Of a stretch of DNA of 64,000 nucleotides, positions 22,790 to 34,767 are shown one piece after another. The number at the start of each line of letters is the position of its first letter. Within the stretch, counting starts at the first letter, position 1. The notes below the pieces were generated by a model that worked only from the letters and a program-made list of their open reading frames with translations, made no database searches and had not been told where the DNA came from. Source of the stretch: Gamsiella multidivaricata (lineage: Eukaryota > Mortierellomycota > Mortierellomycetes > Mortierellales > Mortierellaceae); contig NW_026251763.1 of assembly GCF_025024155.1 (NCBI RefSeq), forward strand, positions 124,001 through 188,000, given 5' to 3'. The position numbers were made by a program, and so were the translations under genes.

Positions 22790-25053
22790 TTAGCTGCTCT
22801 TCCAGCTAGTACGACGTGAATGAGACATGTTCGTCCTCTTTGCGGTGAACAGGTTGCCGGCACAGCTAAATAGACGCTCTGATGCTGCCGACGACGCTTG
22901 GATGTGCAAGACAGCCCGGGCAAGAATCTTCAAGAGAGTGAACCTAACACCCTTTTTGACCCACCAGTCCTCTGGGTGGTTAAAGTACTCTGCGTATTCT
23001 ACCTTGTTTCTACTGACGTCGCTCAGATATCGATCGAGGTCGTCCCGAATGTCCTCGTGGAAGTCCTTGGCATTCAGCCCATACTGCTCTGCCCTCGGGT
23101 CACCGCGAAGAAGGCAGGAGTTTCCAGCCATCCTTACGAACGTGGCAAAAACCTGTTCCTTCGCGCTATCTAGAAGTGTCTCTGGTCCTGAACGTGAAAA
23201 CATGCCATGCGATGCCGCTGCAGGATTCAAAAGTGTTGAAGCGAGGGCCACATGCGGAATGCCGTCCATTGGCCATCGCCTCTGCAGCTGCTCAACAAGG
23301 CTGGCCTGTAATGCAGTCGCATCGACTGTTGATGGTTCTCTTGGCTTGTTGATCATGTCGAAAATGGAAGGATAGATCTGAGAAATTGTCGATGTCTTCT
23401 CCCTGCTGATCTGGTTTGTGAACAACACTACAGGATCAAGTACATCGAGTACCTCTTTCGAGGTGCTAACTTCCTCATCCGTGATAAGAGCGCCACAGAG
23501 CATTGCCAAATACTTCTTGTCTTCCTTGGCAGTCGACGCGCTCAGCTTCTCCTCCGCTTGCTTGAGTGCCGGGAGCAGCATTAGGAGGCGCATGGCAATA
23601 GCATGCTTCGAGTTCCATCGAGTCGGGGTAACCGTCAAAGCGCCCAATGGTCCTCCAAAGTCCGACACTTGCTCCTTCGTAAGAACACGATTGATTCCTG
23701 AAGTATTCCGAATGAGCGAAGAGAGCACGTTGCATTTGCCAAATAGGACGTCTGCGCCTGGGGTTAGCCTCAACGCATCGGCGGCGCAAAGCTGTATATT
23801 GTGAGCGGAACACAGGAGCCACGAACCGCCAACTGCTTTGTAATCCGAGTTCAGTTTGCTCATGAATTTCTTGAAGTAAGGGTTCTTGAGAAACGTGAGC
23901 GGCACTTGAGATACTGTGAGCGCCAAGGTGAGAAGGAGGGAGAGTTCCTGCGTTTTTTCGGCCGACATGCCGGGCAATTTGGCACTTGACAGTGATCTGG
24001 AAGTCTTTCGTTTCAATTTTCTCTTTGAAATCGTCCTTCCTTTACGCCTCGAAGTCCCCGCATTGGTATTGCTGTCGCTGTTGCCAGTATCGATGTTGTT
24101 GAGCTGTTGCAATCGCTCCCGGTGATCCATTTGATAGGTCCGAAAGAGGTCAATTGCTTGGCTTACTTCCATATGTTTGTCTCGCAAGTGTCCTTCCAGA
24201 TTTTGAGTTGTCGACCCAATGGCATACGAGGCTGCACACTGTTCGCCGTTGGGATACTGAAGGCGGCATTTTACCCTGTTACTGGCCTCGTCCAGAGTGA
24301 AAAAATGCATGTAATACTTCTGCGTCCTGACGAGCTTCCGCGAATGTGCCTGCATCAATGGATGATATGTGACAGGCCCCGTTGAGAGAATATCATTTGA
24401 CGGTAATTCTCCTAGAGGCAGACTTAAATTTTCTACCCACTCTTGTGTTGTGATAGGAGACGGAGAGAACATGCCCAGGTCCGTTGTCAGCTCGCTTGTG
24501 ATACTTGCAGGCGATTGGATATTGGGTCGTTGCCTCGACCTGACGGAGTGCATAGATGCCGAGGCCGTGGAGGAGGAGGTTGGTGAACTGATGATCACTT
24601 GAGATCCTCGATATTGGTAGATTTCGAGCCCCGTCGCACTTTGCATCAATTCCCCAGAAACTGGTCTATAATAAAGATGTGGCATGGGGATGCCTTGAGT
24701 CTAGGATGAGCAAAAACAAGTCAGAGCATGATTTTGGAAATCAGGCAAGAATACCATTACAGCTATATTACCTGTACCATATCGCCCGATGGGTTGTTCA
24801 AGGCAGGTGAAAGCAAAGGAGGAGGATGCCTTCCATGATGAAGATGTGTATTTCCAGTATTAATGTGCTGTAGAGTAGGAGGGGTACCAGCACCGTGGTC
24901 AAAGTCAGAAGGATGAAAACCTCGGCCATCGCCGCTATAGTACGGCGATGATGCGAATGCCCGAGACGAGCTGGCACCCGGGCCCGACTGCGAAGTGTTG
25001 ACATGCCTTGTTGTGAAGTTTCTTGGTTCTTGCCAGGCGTCAACATTATTCAT
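22790..25053 (-). pseudogene. Degenerate BED-hAT transposase gene lacking its catalytic core
   Basis: Exons 25053-24772 and 24700-22790 join in frame and give 730 residues. The first exon is Pro/Ser/His-rich. Exon 2 holds a BED-type zinc finger (about residues 225-270; VKCRLQYPNGEQCAASYAIG followed by LEGHLRDKH) and ends in a hAT C-terminal dimerization region (ASSAASERLFSCAGN, with DWW upstream). Between YFKKFMSKLNSDYKA and SWLLCSAHNIQLC the usual stretch with the first two catalytic acidic residues is absent from the DNA, although the frame is kept. Near 22822 the frame shifts: VVLAGRAAKKAEQKAV, the expected continuation of the hAT tail, is in another frame. The protein probably binds DNA but cannot transpose by itself. 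Domestication is possible; decay is simpler. Confidence 0.8.
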
Positions 25054-25458
25054 TTAAGCCAAGGATGGCATTGTCGGACGGAGATTTGAAACCGTGGATG
25101 AACGCGACAAAGGCCTCGAGGACGGAGTGGTGGGATGATGCCCGGCAAAATACACTGAGCGCTGCAGAGTCCTGCCCGCGGAAGCAGAACCCATGGAAGT
25201 TGAGCGGTCGAAATGAAGGGCAGGAGCGGGTGCCATATGCTCGTTGAGTGGTGGAGGGACGTACTCCTTGTAGGAGTTTAGGTCGTGGACGTTCAACGGC
25301 GTGCTAGGGTCATATCCTTCGCCAGGATCGCCTCTCCTGCAAAATTCCTGCTGTTTGTACTCAAGCTCTTCTCCGTGATCCATTTCCTCAAAGCTCAGGA
25401 CCGGAACTAGTGGTGGCGGTGGTAGTGGTGTTGGTGTTGATAATGGGTGGCGATTCAT
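25054..25458 (-). pseudogene. Upstream open frame separated from the hAT gene by one in-frame TAA
   Basis: A 134-residue Pro/Ser-rich frame begins with ATG at 25458 and ends in TAA at 25056-25054. The next codon in the same frame is the ATG of the hAT relic at 25053. Composition (Ser, Pro, His, Thr) is alike on both sides of the stop, so the two were probably one longer N-terminal region broken by a nonsense change. Otherwise it is 5' leader sequence. No domain is recognised. Confidence 0.4.
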
Positions 25459-25998
25459 GAACTAGTGATGGTGGTAATGGCAGATGAGAAAGGCAGCTGA
25501 TTTAGCTGGAAAGTTAAGCGCTGAAATCTCTTGACGGCGTCATTTCAAACATCCGTGCGTTGCTGCTTTAAGCTTTTTCCGTGGGAAGGTCCAAAAGAGG
25601 GGTTGGATGGGATTCGTGGAAGTTGATTGGCAAACCATTTGCATAAGAAAACACATCTTTACGCGCGTCTCCGTTAAACTAGGAACAGTTAGTTACAGGC
25701 CAATATCGGTATTCGTACGTACTCGCCCGCTCTTTTTTGTCACATTTCTTTTTTTTTTCATTACGACGATTGCTGTAAAAGATCAGCATCATTTTATTGC
25801 TCCTGAAATTATGGGTTTGGATACAAACAATCACTCAAAGGAATGTTTTTTGTGTAGAGATATACATATATGAAAGATAGCCAGGCTAGTGTTCGTGGCC
25901 ATGTAACTTTACTTTACAAAAGGAGTTCAGAGAAGGGTGAGGGAGATATGTACTATTATATATATTGATGAAGGAGGGATAAAGCGCGTTCTCTTGCT
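25459..25998. other. Intergenic region between hAT relic and GPI-protein gene
   Basis: No supported gene. A short plus-strand frame (25607-25873) has no recognisable features. The segment at about 25930-25998 is the probable 3' flank of the minus-strand GPI-protein gene. Confidence 0.5.
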
Positions 25999-26370
25999 TT
26001 ACATGAACTGAGCAAGGACGACAACTCCACCTCCGAGGGCCATCAAAGCCTTAGCGGGACCGCCAAGGGCGTTTCCGCTCGAGGGAGTGCTTGTGGGCTG
26101 AGGTCCGGTGGTGGTCGTAGCGATGGTGGTCGTAACGATGGTGGGGACACCGATGGTGATGCTCGTGACGATTGGGACAGTGATGGTCGCGGTCGAGGTC
26201 GCGGTCTCGACGGTGGTGGTAGGCGAGCCACTGCCAGAGGAAACGGTTGAGATGGGGTCAATGGTGATGACCGACCCAGTTGCGGTGCTGGAGCTGCTGC
26301 TCTTAGTCTTGTGGGCGGAAGAGACGGCCAACAAGGCAACGAGGACAACGATGGTAGCTGAGAACTTCAT
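25999..26370 (-). CDS. Short secreted Ser/Thr-rich GPI-anchored cell-surface protein
   Basis: Single exon, 123 residues, start ATG at 26370. The N-terminus MKFSATIVVLVALLAVSSA is a classic signal peptide with cleavage expected after SSA. The mature part is almost entirely Ser, Thr, Val and Ile, with short TTT and SSS runs suited to O-mannosylation. The C-terminus has a small-residue region (SSGNALGGPA) followed by a hydrophobic tail ALMALGGGVVVLAQFM that reaches the end, as in GPI-attachment signals. Such short mucin-like proteins coat fungal walls; a specific role cannot be told. A TATA-like TATTTATGC lies about 110 bases upstream of the start. Confidence 0.8.
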   Translation of the reverse strand: MKFSATIVVLVALLAVSSAHKTKSSSSSTATGSVITIDPISTVSSGSGSPTTTVETATSTATITVPIVTSITIGVPTIVTTTIATTTTGPQPTSTPSSGNALGGPAKALMALGGGVVVLAQFM

Positions 26371-29300
26371 GGTTAGAGTAGATATGGGTGGTGTTTGGTC
26401 TTCTTGAAGAGGAGAGAGAGATAAGAGGCGAGTGTTTGGTTGCTAATGAGGAGGAGAAAATGGAAGGTGTGTACCGACTATTTATGCAGAAGTGAAAGTG
26501 TCGTCCACTGTTGGGCTGTAGAATACAGCTGAGGAGAGTGTTACTGGACCTAGGTCCTTGGATGTCATGGCAACATCATTGGTCTTCGATCCACACCATT
26601 AGACTATCCTAGCGCGGAAGAGTACGCATAGGGAGAAGTATCGTAGACTAGATATTCACCTGCATGATAACTCACCTTCGCCGATTTTTTGGACCCTATT
26701 TCCGATCTATGGGTTTAGCTGACACTTAATGATACCGTCGGTTTTTTTGTTTTGGAATCTCCCTTTAACCTCTGCGTATCGCAGTACAACAATTGATCTT
26801 TGGAGTGTTCTTTAAATTTCAAGACCTATTTTAAAAGATAGAAAGACTCGATTACCAAATGAGATTTTGGAGTACAGGCACTAAGTTCGCGTTTATCCTT
26901 TACTAGAGCCAAGGCCAATTGCGTGCAACGAGGCCCTGGACTTTGAACCTGAAGCTGAACTTATCAACCAACCACAGCAACATGGATCCTGCTGCCCTGA
27001 ATCGCGCAGTACTGACTGATTTTTCTATATAAAATATACCCTTGCTACCACTGCACTTGATACTGCTTTTACTCTCATAACGGTCCAAAACAAAAAGACT
27101 GACGATGACCACGATACTCCAGGGGCTGATCACGGTCATTCTGGATCTGAAGGCAGAGCAAACGGACAGATTGAGTGAGCGCGGGAGATGTGTCTTGCAT
27201 GACGATCGATCTCTGGAGCTTGGTATGCAAGTATTCCTTTGTTTGGTGTAGCATTTTAAGCTCCAGCTATCTGACTAACCATTGGAATCCTTGGTTGCAA
27301 CTACTCCTTCCACTGTCCTTCCGCCAGTATGCCTAGCAAGGCACACCGGACCACCGTAAGGACTGAAGCAGCCACTGTATTATCGCCTTTCGCATTTTTC
27401 TTGGAGTTCACAGAGTTAGCGCAGGACTTCAGAATTCTTTTGCTTATGCATGAGCCACTATTACGGCTGTATGCGTAAATCTCTTACGGAAGCAGGATCA
27501 GAAACCTGGGCAGACCCTGCAGCTATCCAACGAGCACCAGCGAGAAGTTCGTATCGCTCCAAGGCATCAGTGCTTCGACAGTACATGATGCTGAAACTCG
27601 CGTTGGCGCGCCGGTTGATCCCTCCTGCGTCACTGCTGGGCAAAGTCGCAAGAGTGCTAGAGTTGTTGCAACCAATCGTTGCCTCTGTATGCCTCGATAT
27701 TATGCTTCCCCTTCTTCAGTCAACGGGTCGCACATGGTATCATTAATTCTTTTTTATGTGCCTGACCACGGGCTTGCGCTTGGCTGCAGGGGATCATCCG
27801 TAGTCTGCTCTTTTTTTTTTTTTTTTTTTTTTTTTTGAACTAGATTGGTCGACATATCAAAGCAATAGGAATGTGAGCATGAGCGCGGACCCTCCTGCTC
27901 TGAATCGCATAGCTCTGACGAAGCCTCGATTGTTTGGTCCATTGGACCTACATCGAAACCACATGAGATCTAGGTGCAAGGATATGGAGCCCGACGCTTG
28001 CTTGGTCACCATTCGTCTCTTCCTTTGTTGCTAGAATATTTAACGTTACGGATTACAGGTTTTCCGTAACTGTCGAGCGCCATCCCCAGGTACCTTTCTC
28101 TTCAAATAAACAGCTTCGCAATCTTTCTCTTCAACTAAATGAAGATTGTAGTGGCTGTATCAGCATCCTTCAAAAACCCTTTCCATAGTAACCAATAGTA
28201 TCATTTATACCATTCGCACCACGAGCAGATAACCTTCATTACAAGATACTGCCGGTCTTTGGTTGTGGCAGATCCAGCTCGCCTGATACGTTGGTTTTCC
28301 CACCTCAGTCGTATTCACTGTAGCCTATCGCTCGGGGCTTACGCACTGTAAACACATGCTCTCATAGATCTCTTCCCACTGAGTTTCATCCGGTGAAGAT
28401 GAATATAAACGTATTGAAGATATGTAGCCTGCTGAATGTACTCGAGTGTTTGCAATGACCGGTATCTAATAGGTTTCTTATCAATGGAAGACATTTGATC
28501 CTTCTCATTAAGAACAAGGCACACCCTCATCCAAAACCAGCTCTGCCCATCATCGGACTGATAGAGATGTCAACGTATCTCAATAGCCCACGACTTGGAA
28601 GGAGGACACCATCTATAATCCGAAGATACAGGAGATGTAAGCTCATTGACACTACAGAATTTTATATACGGCCAAGTATCGTCATGGGAGCCTTCTAATT
28701 TGATAACAGAAAACAATCTCAAAGCGATGGGATGGGGGTCGCTCATGCAGTCGGGTATGCGACCTCAGTTTATTCGAGTAGTTTGTTTGGATGCAAGATA
28801 CCGACAGGCAGGATTATGAGGAATTATATACGGGGACGGCGCTCTGGAACGATAGGTTCATTAGCAATATTTTTCAAGCAGTTTATGGACGATCTATCCA
28901 GCAAATCAACCTACGCTACAATTCATTAGGCCGGAAACATTATCAAGGGCAGGAGCGAGTACAGGAGTGACAGAAGGTTTTACCTGAACTTTCGCCTCTC
29001 AATCGAAAGTCTTTCGATTGTGCTTGTAGAGATGAAGTCTCTAAGCAGAACGAAGGCCCAAAACGCGGAAGATCATCGGGAACTTTTTGATGGACTGAAC
29101 TTGGCCATAGTATCGGGGCTGTAGTAGAGTTTCTGGTGCCCGATCTTCGAGTAGAGACCTATGTGATGATTCTACAATGCTGGGCGTACTACATGTCCAG
29201 AACTTGGTCTTCAACTTGGATCAATAAAGTACGAAAGGAGGATATATGGCATGCGGACAACTCAACAAACAGAAAGCAGCCCGTCAGACTCAGAGAGATA

Positions 29301-29852
29301 TGATGTCGAGGGCGATATGAACGCTCGAGATTATACTTCTAGTTTCCCATGAACGAAGGGTCCTTGAGAGCAGCAGCGGTTTGGCAATGGATCAGAGCCA
29401 CAGCGACGACGAAGAGCTCGACTGCGTGGGCGTACTTCTCCTTCTTAGAAGAAGATTGAGAAAGGCAGGTCGGGTGTCTGCTGGCCTTTGGTTACATGGG
29501 AGGGCGAGGAAAAGAGGCAGCGCTGACGGGGACACAACCTAGTTTTTTTTTTTGTACCGCGATCAACAGCACACAACAGAACCATTGGTTTCTGCATGCA
29601 TGGCACAAACAGAGGCACAAAAAAAAAAAAAAGCCCTCGTGCAGGAAGATAGACAGACCCCAACAACAGTACATCCACGACCATGTGCGGGTCAATCGAT
29701 ATTCCATCCTGCCATGTACAGTAGACAGCATATGCTTCTCTTCTCTTTCTTCTTCACAAACCACCTCTGACCTACCTTTTGTCGCTCTGCCCTCCCTGCT
29801 TATCTCCAACTTCCACTTTCATACCAAGAAGCCTCTTCAAACAATACTGATC
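26371..29852. other. Gene-poor 3.5-kb region with homopolymers and a perfect palindrome
   Basis: No gene is supported on either strand. Contents include a long T run near 27811-27836, an A run near 29619-29631, a perfect inverted repeat at 29000-29020, and two weakly similar stretches around 26981-27012 and 27886-27920 that may be diverged copies of one sequence. The final part (about 29.5-29.85 kb) is the leader of the coiled-coil gene. Confidence 0.5.
29000..29020. repeat. Perfect 10-bp inverted repeat with one-base spacer
   Basis: CAATCGAAAG, a single T, then CTTTCGATTG. The two arms are exact reverse complements. It lies in the gene-poor region about 0.83 kb upstream of the coiled-coil gene start and could be a dimeric factor site or a chance palindrome. 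Confidence 0.7.
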
Positions 29853-31467
29853 ATGAATTCTGAGCGACCCACTGTCCTGATCTCCACAGGCTCTGCTGCC
29901 GGCTCTTTAGCCGAAGTATCCGGAACTTCTGTGGTGAGTAAATATCCATGGAAATGCTCAAAGTGAGCACCATGGAAGGCTGATGTCGTGTGGCCAATCA
30001 TCCCAACTACACGAGTGAATAAGCGCGACTCGGTCCCTTGAGGTGTCTGTTGATCTCGAATCGATCTGATTTGCCATCAACATCTGTGATCTCCCTTCAG
30101 TCTCGCCCCACTCTTTTTACGCCACCAATTGCACTGCGCTGGTAGGAACGACGTTGCTCATCTTTTCAGGGGCAGCGATCTTCAACGTGCGGGAATGTCT
30201 CAACGGCAAAACTTTATCCTCTCCCGCTTTCCCTCAGCGCACAAACACCACTCGTTTCTAGAAAACCGAGTTCCCTAACACCTTTCTTATTCCTCTTTTT
30301 GAAATGTCATTAGACGAAAGGATCGCAAAGGGCTTGCCTTTCAGCGCTGCCCTCGCCACCGCTGTCCCCACAGCAGAATCAGGATGTGTTTGCGAACCTG
30401 CTTCGCACCAATCCCTATAGCATGTTCGAGTCGGCCAGCGATCCTGCTGCAGCTTACAAGTGTCCCGAGGACGATGCCAAGGACGACGAAAGCGACCATG
30501 GTTACCCTTACCATCAGCAGTGGGCGCTGCAAGAACGAGAAGACCAACCAAGCCAGACATCAATGTCAATAGCATTGACAAGCAGAGACACAAACGTACC
30601 CGATATTATCATACCAACGCGAGAATGGATTCAGATGCACAGTCGTATCAGTTCTTTGGAGACAGAGATCGCTTATGTTACACGGACGAACCAGCTGCTG
30701 AACCAAGAACTGGACAAAGTCAATGGCTATGTACAGAAATTAACGAGTCAGGATGGCGAGGGATGGAAGAGGGAATACGAGTTTCTAGTTCAACAGGTGG
30801 ATTTGATGCACCGGCAGTTGCAATTTGCGTATAGCCAAATGGGCCATGATCAAAGCAATGGAGTCGCTGGTCTGCAGGAACGACAGTCACGCGTAGAAGC
30901 AGAGGCGCAACCGGACGTGACGAGACAGCTCCGTGAAGAGGTCAAGGAACTCACGGGTTCGCTCAAGAACTGGCAGGTCGCACTTCACAAAGCAGAAGAG
31001 AACTATCGCCGCAAGTGTGGTACGTTCTCTTTAATGGACTACTTTCGATTGCCAAGCTATTTTTTTTTTTTTATTCCTGTAACTGACCTTTTTTTTATTT
31101 TATCCTTCAAGAGGGCGAACGCGTCCTTAAGCAAACGCTGCGAGAGCGCGAGATGCAGCTGTCTGGTCTGGTTGAAAAGATGAATGGATACGACAGTGAG
31201 TTCCACAAATCAATCACCAACTACGACGAGCTGTTGCGATTGTCATCAAGGCTGAGGGTTCTTGAGGAGAAGCAAAGCATGACGGCCGGTAGTATCAGTT
31301 CCTCAACGCCATCTGTCGATGGTAGCGCCGCAGACCTGACGGACGATCACATGCCCGGCGTCTTTCCTGAAAAACTGACTCAGCCATCTGCGGCGATCAA
31401 TGTTAGTCAGCTTTCGGTATCCATGCTCTCTTGGGCCGCTCTTCTTGCCTCCTACATGCTTTCCTAA
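29853..31467 (+). CDS. Coiled-coil protein with hydrophobic C-terminus, function unknown
   Basis: Three exons: 29853-29933, 30314-31019 and 31112-31467, giving 380 residues. I do not recognise the family. After a 100-residue polar, acidic N-terminus, residues about 125-310 are predicted coiled coil, with heptad-like runs such as IQMHSRISSLETEIAYV and LREEVKELTGSLKNWQVALH. A Ser/Asp-rich linker follows. The last 20 or so residues (LSVSMLSWAALLASYMLS) are hydrophobic and end the protein, which suggests a tail anchor or a membrane-associating helix. The intron after exon 1 is 380 nt, long for this locus, but its GTGAGT donor and frame agree. A membrane-tethering or scaffold role is a guess based only on architecture. 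Confidence 0.65.
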
Positions 31468-31644
31468 TATACCACTATCAGCAGCTGTAGTCGCTTTGTA
31501 TTTATATCCTGCACAAAAAAAAAAAAAAATACAGAGCAAAATACTCATAATCATTGGCAATGCTTCTCACGCCGCTTTGAGCGATAATAAGAATAAATGA
31601 AATGCAAAGTGAGAATGTCTATTGATAAGGATGGATTATGTGTG

Positions 31645-34600
31645 CTATTCCATGTCTTCGTCGCTGTCCTCTTCCTGCTCCTCTTTGTCCTCCCCACCGC
31701 TATCTTCATCACCGCTTTCGCTTCCTTCCTTTCCAGCTTCTTCCTCTTCCTCATCGTCCTCCTGAACAACGACAGCGGTTCCATTGGTCATGGGCGCCTC
31801 TACTGCTGCGTTTCGGGCTGCCGCAAAGGCATCGTGCCTCTCCTTGGCCATTCGCTCCTCCTCAGCTTTCCTTTGCGCCCGAAGGCTGACACGTTCGTCA
31901 TCGCCATCCATCTCATCACCCTGCAGCCCCATGTCGTTCATATCGCCCATCATACTCATCAAATCCATCGCCTGAACTGTGTAATCGACTACATAGCTCC
32001 GAACTGTCAAAGCCTCAACTCTCTGGAAGTGACGCTCGCTATACGGCAAAAGACCATCCAAGAGGTCCTTGATACCGGGCACCTCGGTCATCTCCTGCAC
32101 CTTACGTTCCCTCAAAATCGCATGTAGTACTGTCTGAGCAGGACGCATGTTCTTGGCATGGGTGTTCCAGTCACGAATATAGCCCAGCAACTTCGCAATT
32201 TGCTCCAATGATAAACCCTTTAGAACCTTGTCCACAGCCACCAGACCAGTGATCGATGTGTCGTGCTCGGGACGATCACGCATGATCTGGTTGAAGAGCT
32301 GCAGTAACCTAAAGGGCTGCTCCAGAGAGAGCGCGAGTGTAATGGCGTTCTTCCAGTCCTTGCGCTGAAGGTAGTTTGACAGCTCCTGTTCCTTGAGCAC
32401 CTGGTCCGCCTTGGCCTGTTTCTTTTCCGCGTACTCGACCTCGGTGAAATCCTCCCAAAGGTTGATCATCGAGTCCGCACCTCCCGTCACGACCATATTC
32501 TCGTCCTTGCGCACCGTGAGTGCCCAAATCTTTTCCGTATGATTATCGAGAGTTGCCACGCACTCGTTTGTACGGATCGTCCATAGCTTGACCAATCCGT
32601 CCGATCCGCAAGAGACCAACTGAAGACCCGAAGTTAAGAAATCGACCTTGAGGATCGAGTTAGTGTGGCCTTCAAACGTCCGCAAACAGCTGAAGTCGTT
32701 CAGGGACCAAATTTTGATCGTCCTGTCGCCCGAGCTTGTGGCCAAACATTGGTCGACTGGCGAGAACTTGACTGACCAGACACCACGCTTATGGCCCTTG
32801 CAAGTTCCCATTAGTGTTCCTTCTTGGAGATTCCAGATCTTGGCCAGCTTATCCTGCGAGCCGGTAGCGAAAACCTTGTCGTTTGGCGCGATGGCGATGG
32901 CATTAATGTCCTTGTCGTGCGCCTGGATAGTGTAGTGGGACTTGAATCGGTGCTCCTCATTAGGCTCATTCAGATCTTAAAGAATTAAAGAAATATGTAC
33001 TTGTAAGCGAATTGCTATTCAGTAAAGAATGAAGAAAGAAATGATGACGCATAGTTCTGCTAGTGATACTTACCGGCTGTGCTCAGATCCCAGCACTTGA
33101 TTGTCCTGTCTTGAGATCCTGTCAACAAGAGTCCGTCCGTCTTCCTTGTCAAGGCTACAGCACCGATGGCCTCTGTATGGCCGACACATGTTCCTATGCA
33201 CTTGTATCTCTCGTCCGCATCCTCGTTCTCAAGATCTAAGGTCCAGACCTTGGCCGTATTATCCTTCGAGCCCGATGCTAAAAGTGTTCCATCCGAGTTC
33301 CTGTCCAGGCAAATGACAATATCTGAGTGTCCATAGATGAGATCGCACTCGAATTCCTTCAAGTTGAAGACTCTGATCTGTTCGCTGTTGGCAGCTACTG
33401 CCAAATGTGTCTCCTCCTCTCCGATATAGGCAACATCAATAATCTCGTCGTTGTAACCGACAATCTGTTTCACGCGCTTCAGGTTGCTCTCGATATCGAA
33501 GAACAAAATGTTCTGATCGCTTGTGATTGACACCAATTGTTGCGATTGCGTATTATACCTATATAGTCATAGCATGTTGCGTTAGATCCAAATTTGGGTT
33601 AAACACCATATCCATGCGCAGGGCCCCTCCTATTAAGACTTACAAGACATCCGAGATCCCTGATTTGCTTCCCTGCTCCTCTTTCTGCTTGGCAATCAGC
33701 TCTCCAGATCGTAGATCCCAGATCCTGATGATACCAGCATCTCCTGCAGTATAAAACATCTCTCTGTCCGAGACGTCCTTGTCGCCAATGGTCTGAGCCT
33801 TTGATTTTTGCAGGATGCCGACCGTCTCGAGTGTTTCGTAAATCGGGTAGGTAGTGGCGAGTTTCATGGTGCTCAAATCCCAGACATTGACGACCTTATC
33901 GCGAGATCCACTGATCAATGTGTTGCCCGAGTTGGAGACGGCCAATCCGCGAATCACTGAAACATGAGACTCCAGCACCGCGACTGGCCTATATTTCGAA
34001 AACCAAAAAGTGATGCATTATTGAGTAACCCCCCGAATGACATGTGCATGGACTGAAGCCAAGAAACGCCAAGCTGACAAAGGAAAGAGACGAGAGGAAT
34101 GCTTACTTCCTAGTCTTAAGATTCCAGACACGCACTGTGCAGTCATCAGCTCCTGAGCACAGCCACCATCTGGACTGATCAGGGTGGAAGAGTACGGCAG
34201 AGATAACGCCTCCATGTCCCTTGAAGTTGTGTGTACAGAATCCTCCTGCAATATCCCAGACCTTAACGGTGCTGTCGGCCGATCCAGTAGCCACTAGTGT
34301 TGAGGTTGGATCGATGGCCATGACAATAATGGGCGCCTCATGAGCCTTCAGGCTGCGGGTGAGTGTTCCTGTGCGAAGATCCCACGTCTTGAGCAAAAGA
34401 CTCCTGCTGGCGCTGACAAGGGTTTTGCCATCGGGTGTCACTGCAAAGGTAGTAATGATCTCTGTGTCTCCCTTAAGTCTCCACAGCTTCTTTCCCGTCT
34501 TGATCTCAATCACATCAATATCCTCGCCCACTGTAGTAATGAGATACTGCTCGTCTTCAGATATGCAGACCTTGCCTCCGGTGTAGATAGACTCGATAGT

Positions 34601-34767
34601 CTGTGTAGATTTGAAGCTATTTTTTACAAAGAGCATACATTAGATTTATCCTCCAAATTCCTTGATACTGACAGCTTCAAGTTGATTTAAAAAACGTAAA
34701 AGGCGTGAGGGCCTAGTTACCTGGTCTTCAAGTGGATTTTGCCCTGAGGCGGTGCTTGAGCAGCCAT
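31645..34767 (-). CDS. UTP13: UTP13/TBL3, WD40 protein of the UTP-B small-subunit processome complex
   Basis: Five exons on the minus strand: 34767-34721, 34616-34107, 33988-33644, 33558-33074 and 32975-31645, giving 905 residues. Two tandem WD40 propellers fill residues about 50-640; repeats such as VATGSADSTVKVWD, LISGSRDKVVNVWD and LLTGSQDRTIKCWD are plain. The C-terminal Utp13 helical domain (about 660-807; NAITLALSLEQPFRLLQLF through LLPYSERHFQRVEAL) identifies the protein. A tail of about 80 residues rich in Glu and Asp follows, longer than in yeast (817 residues in all). UTP-B binds early pre-18S rRNA in the nucleolus. The gene is divergent from uS10m across 342 bp, an arrangement that may coordinate cytosolic and mitochondrial ribosome production. 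Confidence 0.95.

Noticed and set aside
22827..23375. Plus-strand ORF of 182 codons
   Set aside because: Antisense of the hAT dimerization region, which has clear family motifs on the minus strand.
31597..32127. Plus-strand ORF of 176 codons
   Set aside because: It lies opposite the conserved C-terminal Utp13 domain and acidic tail; Leu/Phe-rich composition reflects antisense of Glu/Lys codons.
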